Positions 35,733 to 44,426 of a stretch of 64,000 nucleotides of DNA are shown here, piece after piece. The notes under the pieces are model-generated. The model was not told where the DNA came from, ran no database searches, and was given only the letters and a program-made list of their open reading frames with translations. A program made the translations under genes and the position numbers. Origin of the DNA: Planctomycetota bacterium (GTDB lineage: Bacteria > Planctomycetota > Phycisphaerae > UBA1845 > UTPLA1); the NCBI GenBank assembly GCA_015654675.1, contig JAATGM010000023.1, positions 16,387 through 80,386 on the forward strand, given 5' to 3'. Within the stretch, counting starts at the first letter, position 1. Each line of letters starts with the position of its first letter.

Positions 35733-36452
35733 TTAGCGGCGGCGTCGGATCAGGGCCAGTGCACCCAAGCCGATGAGCGACAGGGTGGCCGGCTCGGGAA
35801 CGACCAAGTAGGTCAGTTCGGGATGGTCTGAGCCGGGGCCGTAGGAATAGGGCACGCCCCAGTCATTGACGCTCTGGTTCGGGTTCGCGAGCGAATCGAT
35901 GGCGCTATCGCCGCCGCCGCCGCCGCTCGTGAAGGCGTCGAAGAAGATGATGTTGCCCGGGACAAGACCGAGCGAAGCGAGACTGGCGACGATCGTGACC
36001 GTGTTGCCCGAGGTCGAGATGGAGACGTCCGGGCTGCTGGCCGGAGTTCCGCCGGGACCGGCAAACGGGCCGTTGGCAGCGATCATGTTCCATGAGCCGG
36101 AATAGCTGAACGACTGGACGCCGTTGCCGGAATCGACCCAGGAGCCGAGCCAGTTGTTCATACCGGAGGGCTGGGAGATTGGCCGGGCCCAGCCGTTGCC
36201 GGTCGGGTCGCCGCTGCCGGCGGGCGTGTCGATGCCGATCAGGTACTTGCCCCAGTCGGTGGCGACGACGTCGTTGTTCAGCGTCAGCTTGAAGGTGATG
36301 TTGCTGGCGTTGTTCGTCACTTCGGCCGAGACGATATCGAGGATGCCGCCGCCGGCACCGGTGAACGTGTCACCGATCGTATCGTTGTAGACCGTCGCGT
36401 TGGCTGTCGCGGCGAGCGCGCCGACGACCAGAACTGCACAAAGCTTTCTCAT
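35733..36452 (-). CDS. PEP-CTERM exported protein
   Basis: The 239-residue product has a signal peptide (1-20, MRKLCAVLVVGALAATANA). The ~190-residue body is Gly/Ser/Asn-rich and beta-type, with no recognised fold (NITFKLTLNNDVVATDWGKY, a long GGGGG linker). The ending is VVPEPATLSLIGLGALALIRRRR: the VPEP motif, a hydrophobic helix and an Arg cluster. This is the PEP-CTERM signal processed by exosortase and used for surface or matrix proteins. ATG 36452 is supported by AGGAG 9 nt upstream. A promoter with a LacI-type operator candidate lies 150 bp upstream. Confidence 0.9.
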   Translation of the reverse strand: MRKLCAVLVVGALAATANATVYNDTIGDTFTGAGGGILDIVSAEVTNNASNITFKLTLNNDVVATDWGKYLIGIDTPAGSGDPTGNGWARPISQPSGMNNWLGSWVDSGNGVQSFSYSGSWNMIAANGPFAGPGGTPASSPDVSISTSGNTVTIVASLASLGLVPGNIIFFDAFTSGGGGGDSAIDSLANPNQSVNDWGVPYSYGPGSDHPELTYLVVPEPATLSLIGLGALALIRRRR

Positions 36453-36600
36453 TTTCCCTACTCCTTCGAACTTGACGCGTGTTTCAGTTTTCTCTTCCCG
36501 CCTGGTCACATCGATCGCGTCTGGACGATGTGCGGTGATTCACAAAATCGTTGCACGGAGGATGTCGGTGCGAACTGCTGAAATGCCTCCTTCACCCTCT

Positions 36601-36638
36601 GATAAAACAGTTTACCAAAGTCAATCCATGCAGGTCAA
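36601..36638 (-). promoter_or_regulatory. Promoter with LacI-type operator candidate for the PEP-CTERM gene
   Basis: On the minus strand, TTGACC (36638-36633) and TAAACT (36614-36609) are spaced by 18 bp. The -10 overlaps GGTAAACTGTTTTAT (36616-36602), which matches the operator candidate at 43210-43224 in 11 of 15 positions. The leader to the ATG would be about 150 nt. The rest of the 293-bp gap 36453-36745 shows nothing further. Confidence 0.45.
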
Positions 36639-36745
36639 GACATTCGTGACTTTCGGGGTCTGGATTGGTTTCCCTCGTCCGCGAAAGTCATGACAGCGAT
36701 CCTCCATTCGAGGCCCGACCCGCTAAATGCGGGCCGATAACACAG

Positions 36746-39574
36746 TTACGGGCCGGTGACCAGTCGGGCGACGAATGGGGCAAAATCGTTCAGGTCGTTC
36801 AGGCCATCGGCATTGAAGTCGAGGGCCGGATTGAAACTGAGCGTCACGCCGGTCATGAGCCCGACGGCCGGCTGCACGTCGTCTCCGTCAATGGTGTAGC
36901 TGGTGTTGACGTCGCCGAGGCCGGCGCCGATGCCGGTGTTCGCGTTGATTCCGACGTATGACAGGATTGTGTAGCTGCCGATGTCGTTGAAGGCGACGAC
37001 ATCGATGCGGTGATTTCCTTTGGCTGCGCCGAAAATGGTGCGGCGATATGTGAGGCCGTCGGCGGTGGCGAGGCCCTGATTTGCGTTAGCGAGGGCGACG
37101 AGATCAGTCCCGACGCGCTGGTTGGCGAAAATGTGGACACGCGTCACTGACGGGTCGCCGGCCTGGACGATCGCGGTGTAGTTAGTGGTGGTGATGTCGT
37201 CGGTTCCAGTCTGGGCCGGGGCAGTGAGAGTGATGGGGAGCGGCGAATGATCGACATAAATGACTTTGCGGAACTCTTTGAAGATGGGCCAGCCGATAGC
37301 GCGGCGCTTGTAGGCCCAGACGTTGATGTAGTGATAGCCGGGGCTGAGCAGGGTGGCGTCGATGGTCTGGCGATAAGTTCCCGTTCCGCCACCGTAGAGT
37401 GGCGAGTTTTCGGTGAGAAAGTTTTCGGCGCCGGCTTCGAACGCGGTTGTGTCGTAGTCGATCACCGAGTTGCCGTTGTAGTCGACGAAGCCGCTATCGA
37501 TCTTGAAGACGGCCTTGTTGTCGGTGTCGGGGTCGAGCGGGTCGGTTTGCGTTGTGTGCAATTGGATTTCGAACGAGTTCGAGCGGATGACGTCGACGGG
37601 GGCCATTCGGCGGCGCGCCGGCGGGACGGAGATGTCGTCAGGCGGAAGCGTTTCGGCGACGTTGGTGAGCGTCAGCGTTCCGCTGGGGGGCGTCGGGCCG
37701 TAGATCACATAGCTTCGGCCGTGGAGGACGCCGTTGATGTTTCGCGCGTTGGGGATCTTGAGGTAGAGACTGCTGGGATTATTCGCGTCCTTGAGGCGGC
37801 CGGGGCCGCCGGCGATGGAGTCGTCTACCTGGAGCACGTCGGGGATCTGGTTGGTCGGATCGACGACGGGATCGGTCGCATTGCCAGTGAGTTCCCAGAG
37901 GCGCGTTCCATTGGGGAAAGTCGTGGCGACGTTTCGGGTTTCGAAACCGTTGGTCTGCTTGTCGTTGACGGCAATGAGAAGGTTGTCGACCGAGCTGGGT
38001 GTGCGCCGCGTGAAGACGAGTACGTCGGCGGTCGACGGATTGACGGTGTCGGTGTTGTTGATGCCGAAGTACCAGCCGCGGGCGTAGCCGTTGCGGATGA
38101 GGACGAGCTTGGACATGAAGTCGTCGTAGGTGCCGATAGCGTCATCGCGACCGAAGCGGCGCGGGAAGTTATTGGGCTCGACGCCGAGGTCGGCGGCGTT
38201 GTAGTAGACGACGGGGCGGCCGGGTCGCATGAGGACATAGGCCCACTCGGGGAGATCGTTGACGGGCGTGGTGCCGTTGGTGGTGGGCTGGGTTGAGGTG
38301 GGTTGGCCGGTCGGGGTCTGCCAGCCGTTATCGTGACTGGTGACATGGTGGACGCCGACACTGCCGTTCTGGAAGCCGTCGTCGCTGAGGTCGACGGAGG
38401 CATTCAATGCATCCTGCCAATTTCCGCCGCCGTTTCCAGAGGCGATGTTTCGCAGAGAACCGGCTTCGTCGAGGTCGAGGGCGTCGCGATTACCGAACTC
38501 CCATCCCTGGGCGGGATAGCCGCCCGTTCCGCCGGGTTCACCGGGCTTGCGGACATAGGCCAGTTTGAACGTGTTGTTGTCGACGACCTCGACGAATGAG
38601 TAGGGGGTAACCATCGAGCCGTCGAAGGCCTTGCGGCGCTGGTAGATGTGCGTGTCCCAAAGATTATCCCAGAACCAATTCGGGATGTGCTTGGCGGCAT
38701 CGAGCCGGAAGCCGTCGACGCCGAACTCCTCGAGCATCCAGCGAGTGGAGCGGTTCAGCAGAGCGGTGGCGTTTTCGGGAGTCGAGTCACCCTGCATTGG
38801 ATCGGTGGTGTTGTACGGAAAGATGGTCGTGTTGGTTGAACCGGGGTTACGATTTGTCCCAGGATTTGTGACGAGGGCGGGAGTCAGCGACATGTCCGGA
38901 TAGAAGCGGGCGTTGGTCGCGAGCACTTTGTTATAGATCGACCCGGCCGGGATGTTGACGCCGATGGGCGGCGTGCTGGTTGTCGGGTGGCGGATGTAGC
39001 TTAGATTTTTTTCCTGCGCGATGTCGATGAGGCCGACGAGGCGGCCCTGGAAAAGGTCGTAGCAGGTGCCTTGAGATGTTGACTGCGGGCAATTGGTGCC
39101 ATTGTTGTAGGTGTGGAAGTCGCCGTCGACATCGCCACCGGATTCGGTGACCAGGAAGCCTGGATAGCTGCCCTGTGCGACGAAGCCGGGGGTGCTCGCG
39201 TCTTTGGTGCCATTGTGATTCATGATGAGGTCGAGGTAGACCTCGCAGTTGGCGCGATGATAGTCCTTTACCAGGAAGCGAAAGTCATTTTCAGTTCCGT
39301 AGTGGGTCGGAGCGGCAGCGGTTCCGAGGTCAAAACGATCGAAGAGGTCGTACCCGATGCTCGATGCGCCGCTCTGGCCTTTCCAAACCGGAGGAAGCCA
39401 GGTTGCGCCGTAGCCGGACATGAAGACGTCGGGCATTCGATGGCGGATGGTGTTCCAGGTCGCGCCAAAGTACTGGACGATCGGGCGATCGGGCGCGGTG
39501 AGGGATTGGGCTGACGCGGCGGCCGCGAGCAGTCCAACGAGGACGACGGAAATCGACTTCGGCACGAATTTCAT
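36746..39574 (-). CDS. Secreted GH13 alpha-amylase with dockerin-like C-terminus
   Basis: The 942-residue protein starts with a signal peptide (1-22, ..AAAASAQ). The GH13 regions are I DLIMNHNG (115-122), II GFRLDAAKH with nucleophile D292, III FVEVVD with probable acid/base E329, and IV HHVTSHDNG with H414 and D415. A C-terminal amylase beta-domain and Ig-like beta domains follow. The last ~60 residues are a divergent dockerin type I pair (LGDVNTSYTIDGDDVQ, LDFNADGLNDLNDFAPF). It should cleave alpha-1,4-glucans outside the cell, feeding the transporter encoded at 47779-52240. Region III is less standard than the others. Confidence 0.88.
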   Translation of the reverse strand: MKFVPKSISVVLVGLLAAAASAQSLTAPDRPIVQYFGATWNTIRHRMPDVFMSGYGATWLPPVWKGQSGASSIGYDLFDRFDLGTAAAPTHYGTENDFRFLVKDYHRANCEVYLDLIMNHNGTKDASTPGFVAQGSYPGFLVTESGGDVDGDFHTYNNGTNCPQSTSQGTCYDLFQGRLVGLIDIAQEKNLSYIRHPTTSTPPIGVNIPAGSIYNKVLATNARFYPDMSLTPALVTNPGTNRNPGSTNTTIFPYNTTDPMQGDSTPENATALLNRSTRWMLEEFGVDGFRLDAAKHIPNWFWDNLWDTHIYQRRKAFDGSMVTPYSFVEVVDNNTFKLAYVRKPGEPGGTGGYPAQGWEFGNRDALDLDEAGSLRNIASGNGGGNWQDALNASVDLSDDGFQNGSVGVHHVTSHDNGWQTPTGQPTSTQPTTNGTTPVNDLPEWAYVLMRPGRPVVYYNAADLGVEPNNFPRRFGRDDAIGTYDDFMSKLVLIRNGYARGWYFGINNTDTVNPSTADVLVFTRRTPSSVDNLLIAVNDKQTNGFETRNVATTFPNGTRLWELTGNATDPVVDPTNQIPDVLQVDDSIAGGPGRLKDANNPSSLYLKIPNARNINGVLHGRSYVIYGPTPPSGTLTLTNVAETLPPDDISVPPARRRMAPVDVIRSNSFEIQLHTTQTDPLDPDTDNKAVFKIDSGFVDYNGNSVIDYDTTAFEAGAENFLTENSPLYGGGTGTYRQTIDATLLSPGYHYINVWAYKRRAIGWPIFKEFRKVIYVDHSPLPITLTAPAQTGTDDITTTNYTAIVQAGDPSVTRVHIFANQRVGTDLVALANANQGLATADGLTYRRTIFGAAKGNHRIDVVAFNDIGSYTILSYVGINANTGIGAGLGDVNTSYTIDGDDVQPAVGLMTGVTLSFNPALDFNADGLNDLNDFAPFVARLVTGP

Positions 39575-39603
39575 TCGGGGCCCCTAGTCTGGCGTTTTGA
39601 AAG

Positions 39604-39637
39604 AGCGGCCCGATCGGATTGCTCCGACCGGGCCGCT
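39604..39637 (-). terminator. Hairpin terminator between the dockerin protein and amylase genes
   Basis: A 15-bp stem with one mismatch (39604-39618 with 39623-39637), a 4-nt loop, and CTTTC after it in the minus-strand direction lie 32 bp after the stop of the 718-residue protein gene. The amylase ATG is only 30 bp further on, so this could be a partial terminator or attenuator rather than a full stop. Confidence 0.65.
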
Positions 39638-39668
39638 GCAAAATCATTGGAATCGCCCGGCCTTAAAG

Positions 39669-41825
39669 TCAAGGACAGGGCGATTGGCTGAACAACAGAT
39701 TCACGAACGGCTGGATGTCCTTGCCGTTTACGATTCCGTCGGCGTTCAGATCGGCGGCCTGGACGTCGCGCGGATTGGTATTCAAACCGAGCAGGACACG
39801 CACCATCTCGGGCACGTCGGCCGAGTTGACGCAGCAATTGCCGTCGTCCTTCACGTCACCCGGACGGATCGCCGTGACGGATGCGTACTGCGCACCGACA
39901 AAGGCGGGCCGACCGTCATACGGATCGGTGTTAGGACCATCGACGTCGTTGCCGAAGTCGAACGGCTGTGTGGCCGGGCTCGGACCTCCGACGGTCTCGG
40001 CGCCGACGTTTGCGCTCATGGGCGCGTAACTCGGCAGCGACTGGTTCGAGAGGAACGAGCGACCACCGCCGTCAGTGCCGCTGAGCATCGCAGCAACGCG
40101 GATGGTGCAGGTGCTGCTGAGCGCTCCAATCTCGGAGAGTTTGATCTTGGCCTCGAGTCCGGTTGTCGCGGAGGCCGGGTTGCCGGGTGCTCCGGGGTTT
40201 CCGCCATCGACGCCGAGGGTGTTGGAGTTGTCGAAGGCGAACTCGTCGTTGTTTGTGTTGGTTCCGCCGCTCAACACGCCCGTCCCCGCGCCGATCGGGA
40301 CGCTGCCGAGGAAGCGGTTGGGATCGGAGACACCATCGACGAACGGGATCGACAGGTCGTAGGCGTTAACAAAGAGCGTTCCGCTCGTGTTGTTAATCAT
40401 ATAGACGTAGCGCGGATTGAAGCCGGCGTCGAACTTGCGGCCCTGCCAGGTTCGCAACGAGTTGAGGCCGGCGCCCATGTTGCCGACGTTGCTCAGGACG
40501 TTGAACGAGACGGGGTTGCCGGTGTCGATGAACAGGTAGAGTTTGTTGCTGTTGCGCTCGAGGTTGCCGGAGACGCCGATGCTGAGGAAGCCGTTAGTCG
40601 CGTCGGCATCGCGCTTGACGAAGAGCTGATCCAATTCGGAGCCGGGGACGGTGTAGGTGAGCGGCGGCACAGGATTGGGCGTCGCATCGCCGAAGCAGGT
40701 GTGGAGCCGCTGGGTCGCAACGAGCGAGCCGGACGGGAAACCGGTGGTTGTGTTGGGGATGTCGGTGCCGTCCTTGCCGGTCGTGCCGGGCTGCCCGAGG
40801 TTGCTCAGCGTGACGGTCGAGAAGAGCTTGTAAGTCGGATCCTGGGTCTTGAAGTATTCGGGGTCGAACGTTCCAGCGCCGTGGGAAACGGGCTGGGTCG
40901 TCGGGAAGCAATTGGGGAAGACCGGGGCGTTTGGCACGGTGATCGGCGGCAGCGTCTGGTTGCTGACAGTGCCATCGGGAGTCATGAGGATGACGGCCAT
41001 CTTCAGCGTCTGGAACGCGCCGATTCCGAACGCGCCGGTGAGGGCATCATTCATCGAGACGCGGAGTCGAAGACCTTTCACGGCGCTGGGGGCCAGGGCT
41101 TCCTGCGTGCCCGGGCCGGTGCCATCGGGTGTCGGCTGCGTGGTGGCGGTGACGCCGACGGCGTTGGTGGTGTTCATGAAGACGGACATGTACAGCGGCT
41201 GGCCGGCATTGGGGCCGCCGACTGCGTAGGTGTTGGCCGGATCGGCGGAAGTGATATTTGCGTCGTAGGGCATTTCAAGGTTGGTCGGGATGAACCACGC
41301 GTTGCCGTAGGTGACGGAGTCGGGAGGGGTCGAGAGGGCGCGGTTCACGACGATGGCCCAATCGGGATAGAAGCCGGTGGAAACTCCGCCGCCGGGCAGG
41401 GTGAGTTGATCGAGGGCACGGAGGGCGTTGTAACCGCCGCCAAAGCCGGGAAGGCCGTTGGTGATCAAGATGTTGGGATCGGAGGGGATGGGGTCCGGGT
41501 CGTTGACCTGCATGAGAATGACGATGGATTGGCCGTCGGCGAGCTTGTTGGGCAGGTTGCCGGTGATGCCGATCCAGAGATTGGAGAGGTCGGACGTTAC
41601 GTAGAGGCGATCGAGCTCGCTGCCGATTGTGTATTCATTCGGGCCGCTGAGCGTGCCGGTGAAGCCGTTGCCGAAGCCGGTTGCGTTGGCCTGGGTGGCC
41701 ACGAGATGGCCGGCATACTTGGTCGGGAGATCCACGCCGTCGATCGCGTGTGCGAGCGGTGCGGCGACTGTCATGGCGATGGCGATGGCCAGCGCGGGGG
41801 TCATATTTGTTCGAAACCGATTCAT
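39669..41825 (-). CDS. Secreted dockerin protein with a duplicated beta-domain
   Basis: The 718-residue product has a signal peptide (1-27, ..APLAHA) and a C-terminal dockerin type I pair (from about 655: GDVKDDGNCCVNSADVPEMV, then DLNADGIVNGKDIQPFV). The body holds two related units about 327 residues apart. GSELDRLYV near 68, with IGITGNLPNK and GYNALRALDQL, matches GSELDQLFV near 394, with IGVSGNLERNSNK and GLNSLRTWQGR. I recognise no catalytic family. It has a perfect AGGAGG ribosome site before the ATG. Its place beside the amylase suggests a role in glucan binding or surface assembly (inference). Confidence 0.8.
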   Translation of the reverse strand: MNRFRTNMTPALAIAIAMTVAAPLAHAIDGVDLPTKYAGHLVATQANATGFGNGFTGTLSGPNEYTIGSELDRLYVTSDLSNLWIGITGNLPNKLADGQSIVILMQVNDPDPIPSDPNILITNGLPGFGGGYNALRALDQLTLPGGGVSTGFYPDWAIVVNRALSTPPDSVTYGNAWFIPTNLEMPYDANITSADPANTYAVGGPNAGQPLYMSVFMNTTNAVGVTATTQPTPDGTGPGTQEALAPSAVKGLRLRVSMNDALTGAFGIGAFQTLKMAVILMTPDGTVSNQTLPPITVPNAPVFPNCFPTTQPVSHGAGTFDPEYFKTQDPTYKLFSTVTLSNLGQPGTTGKDGTDIPNTTTGFPSGSLVATQRLHTCFGDATPNPVPPLTYTVPGSELDQLFVKRDADATNGFLSIGVSGNLERNSNKLYLFIDTGNPVSFNVLSNVGNMGAGLNSLRTWQGRKFDAGFNPRYVYMINNTSGTLFVNAYDLSIPFVDGVSDPNRFLGSVPIGAGTGVLSGGTNTNNDEFAFDNSNTLGVDGGNPGAPGNPASATTGLEAKIKLSEIGALSSTCTIRVAAMLSGTDGGGRSFLSNQSLPSYAPMSANVGAETVGGPSPATQPFDFGNDVDGPNTDPYDGRPAFVGAQYASVTAIRPGDVKDDGNCCVNSADVPEMVRVLLGLNTNPRDVQAADLNADGIVNGKDIQPFVNLLFSQSPCP

Positions 41826-41902
41826 TTCACGCCTCCTGAAGGTCTATCGATCCACTCTTATCAGCGGGCCGATCGGGCTCGAGCCCGGACGGCCTGCAAG
41901 AC

Positions 41903-41921
41903 GACCGCAAACTAAGCGGTC
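41903..41921. repeat. Inverted repeat upstream of the dockerin protein gene
   Basis: GACCGC (41903-41908) and GCGGTC (41916-41921) flank AAACTAA, about 80 bp upstream of the ATG at 41825. It may be an operator or a weak hairpin. The rest of the 297-bp gap 41826-42122 holds the AGGAGG ribosome site and no gene I can support. Confidence 0.3.
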
Positions 41922-42122
41922 ATCGCCTTAGATTTTGTTACTGCGAGCAGAGCGACGAGAGAGTCTGACGCGGAGAACCGCGGCAGATGTCGGATGGAAG
42001 CGTCGTGAATTGACACTTCGAGCCGTCGAACCCCAGTTAATCGGAAGCCGCTCTACCCACTACCCTCCAAAGTGTCGGACGAACTTCGTTCCGTCGTTTG
42101 CGGAACGCGGGATCGCCCGGCG

Positions 42123-43178
42123 TCAGTCGATCGTCTGCAACTCGCTGCTCCGGTTCGATCCGGGCGGCGTTCCCGGCCAGCGGGCCGGTTGTGACACCAT
42201 CGGGCCCCAGAGCTTTGAGGCCAATTCCTGCAGCGACTCGAAGTCTCCGCCACGCGACGGAATCCACTCTACGTGGAGATCGCAGAAGGCGGCATTGACC
42301 CCAAAGTAGCCGTGATTGTCGTCGGGCGTCAGCCCGGTAAGCGACGCCGTGGTGTTATCCACTTTATTGCTTTCGTCGGCGAGAAAAAAGAAGTCAGGGC
42401 GATCGTCGGTGCGAAATCCCGCGACATACATGTAACTATAGTTTTTTTCGGTCGCGCCATTCTTGGCGACAATGGCACGCATGTTTCCGGCCGGCTTGAC
42501 TGGAAGCGGTGCGTCGCTGGAATAGTTGTTTCCGACCTGGTCGCTGTGGCAGATGAGGATTTTGGGGTCTTTGAGATATTTTGCGTCTGGAAGGCCGGGA
42601 TTGGATGAACCGTCGGGCATTCGCCGCGAGTGTGTGTGTTCCTGTTCGACGATATCGCGGAGTGTCCCAGCGAATTGAAGTCCCCACTGGCCTGTGTAGA
42701 GCGGCCCTGGATCTTCGTCGGGATTGCCAGGCGGCTGATAAACCAATTCGCCCGTCGGATTGATGCTTCCGACTTGCTGCTTCGTGGCGAGTTCGGCGAC
42801 GGTTGCGCGCGGGTTTCCGAACGCGGGTTTTAGAGGAAACCAGCCGCCAAAATCTTCGGCATATTGCCAGAACGCCTGCCCGACTGAACGGAGGTTCGTG
42901 AGGCACTTTCCTCGGCGGGCGGATTCGCGGGCTCGGCTTAGGGCCGGGAGGAGGATTGAGATCAGCAGGGCTGTGATTGAGATGACGACGAGCAGTTCGA
43001 TGAGTGTGAAGGCGGGTTTTGTTTTGCTTGTTCGAGTGCGGGATGGGTTTGGGATTTGACGTTGGTAACGATTTTTACACTGCTGGTCGAACTGCTGTTT
43101 TTGTGTGGAAAGGTAAAGGTTTGGATGGTTGGATCGGGCGAGGAGGCCCGGCCGCACTTCAGGGCTGTTCGGTGCCAT
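42123..43178 (-). CDS. Prepilin-type N-methylation domain protein (planctomycete pseudopilin)
   Basis: The N-terminal prepilin motif [20 protein letters not shown] with [14 protein letters not shown] after it is the cleavage/methylation and assembly helix of type IV pilin-like proteins. The rest resembles the large planctomycete pseudopilin family, ending with the [14 protein letters not shown] segment where family members carry an H..G-type motif. The start is uncertain: the frame opens at 43247, but the predicted promoter and operator cover 43210-43258. I therefore chose ATG 43178, which still gives a 57-residue leader. The product is 351 residues. It is divergent from the LacI regulator gene. 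Confidence 0.78.
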   Translation of the reverse strand: MAPNSPEVRPGLLARSNHPNLYLSTQKQQFDQQCKNRYQRQIPNPSRTRTSKTKPAFTLIELLVVISITALLISILLPALSRARESARRGKCLTNLRSVGQAFWQYAEDFGGWFPLKPAFGNPRATVAELATKQQVGSINPTGELVYQPPGNPDEDPGPLYTGQWGLQFAGTLRDIVEQEHTHSRRMPDGSSNPGLPDAKYLKDPKILICHSDQVGNNYSSDAPLPVKPAGNMRAIVAKNGATEKNYSYMYVAGFRTDDRPDFFFLADESNKVDNTTASLTGLTPDDNHGYFGVNAAFCDLHVEWIPSRGGDFESLQELASKLWGPMVSQPARWPGTPPGSNRSSELQTID

Positions 43179-43209
43179 GGGCGACGCCAAAGTGGCCGAA
43201 AGGCCATAA

Positions 43210-43258
43210 GGAAAACGTTTTACCACGATAAGTATACCCGCGCTCATTCAATTTGCAA
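43210..43258 (-). promoter_or_regulatory. Promoter with LacI-family operator candidate
   Basis: On the minus strand, TTGCAA (43258-43253) and TATACT (43236-43231, 5 of 6 to consensus) are spaced by 16 bp. The predicted transcription start falls at the edge of GGTAAAACGTTTTCC (43224-43210), whose AAAACGTTTT core is a perfect palindrome with the central CG of LacI/MalR-type operators. It lies 155 bp upstream of the divergent LacI-family gene. Confidence 0.55.
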
Positions 43259-43378
43259 GCATTCTTCTCAGCATTTTATCCCAAACCCAGGCAGCAATCT
43301 CGGGGAGATTCCGAAAACTCTTGCGGGTCTGGTCGGGAAATCGTAAGTTGAAGAGAGACAAGATGTAGCGGGAGCAGC

Positions 43379-44413
43379 GTGGCAAAACGACGACACATCA
43401 CCATTCGAGACATCGCACGCGAGAGCGGCGCTTCGCTCACGACTGTGTCGCTTGTTTTGAATAATCGGGCCGGCCGGATCAGCGAGGCAACTCGCCGTCG
43501 GGTGCGCGAAACAGTTTCGCGACTCGGGTATCGACCGAATCGTTTGGCGCAAGGGCTGCAGTCACGCCGGGCCGGGATTCTGGCGATTCTGGTGCCCGAG
43601 CTTCAGCACGCATTCGCGGATGCGTACATCGGGGAATTGATCAGCGCGGTGCATGACTGCGCGTCGAAGCGGGGGAGCAAGATTCTGCTCGAGGTGGCGC
43701 ATCCGGAGTTCATTCAGCGCGGCGAGCATCGGGAATTATTTGACCGGCGGTTTGTGGATGGCATCCTTTGCATCGGGGTGACGAACAACGACGGCTACCT
43801 TGCGGATTTTGAAGACGGCGTTGGCCCGATGGTTGTATTGAACAACTACATCCCAGGTCTGTCGCTTAACTCGGTTCGGTGCGATTACCAACTGGCCGGA
43901 CGGTTGGCGGGTGAACACCTCATCAAACTCGGGCATCGGCGAATCGGGCTGATCCATGGAGCGCCGGAGGTGCAGACATCGGCCGATCTGCGAAAGGGGT
44001 TTGAAGCAGCCGTTTCGGCCGCCGGGCTGGATATGCCGGCATACCGCGTGGCGGATGGCAAGTTTCTCGAAGAGGGCGGTGCGGACGCGGCGTTCGCGAT
44101 ATTGAAGCGTGACTCGAGCGTGACGGCCTTTTTGTGCGGCAACGACAAGATGGCGATCGGCGTGATGAATGCATTGCACCATGCCGGGCGGCGCGTGCCG
44201 CAGGACTTCAGTGTGGTCGGTTGTGACGACCTGAAGCAGGCGACATTCTGCATTCCACCATTGACGACGATACGTACTCCGCTGTACGACTTGGGCACCC
44301 GGGCTTGCGAAGCGCTCCTCGAATTGGTCGAGGGGAAGGTGGACCGGGTGAACGAGATTCGGCCGGTCGAGTTGGTCGTGCGCGAGTCGACCGACAAGCC
44401 GCGCGCCGAATAG
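43379..44413 (+). CDS. LacI-family transcriptional regulator (MalR-like)
   Basis: The 344-residue protein has an N-terminal LacI helix-turn-helix (ITIRDIARESGASLTTVSLV) and hinge helix (YRPNRLAQGL), then a periplasmic-binding-protein-like sensor domain (GLIHGAPEVQTSADLRKGF, VVGCDDLKQATFCIPPLTTI). The start is GTG 43379 with GGGAG just upstream. It directly precedes the neopullulanase and ABC permease genes, so it probably represses or activates alpha-glucan uptake genes in response to a maltodextrin. Candidate operators are at 43210-43224 and 36602-36616. A weak promoter (TTGCGG, 17 bp, TAAGTT) lies just upstream of the gene. Confidence 0.92.
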   Translation: MAKRRHITIRDIARESGASLTTVSLVLNNRAGRISEATRRRVRETVSRLGYRPNRLAQGLQSRRAGILAILVPELQHAFADAYIGELISAVHDCASKRGSKILLEVAHPEFIQRGEHRELFDRRFVDGILCIGVTNNDGYLADFEDGVGPMVVLNNYIPGLSLNSVRCDYQLAGRLAGEHLIKLGHRRIGLIHGAPEVQTSADLRKGFEAAVSAAGLDMPAYRVADGKFLEEGGADAAFAILKRDSSVTAFLCGNDKMAIGVMNALHHAGRRVPQDFSVVGCDDLKQATFCIPPLTTIRTPLYDLGTRACEALLELVEGKVDRVNEIRPVELVVRESTDKPRAE

Positions 44414-44426
44414 GCGTCGTCAATCC

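Noticed and set aside
39597..41915. A 772-codon plus-strand frame opposite the dockerin protein gene
   Set aside because: The minus strand has a signal peptide, duplicated domains, a dockerin and a perfect ribosome site; the plus frame is a compositional shadow.
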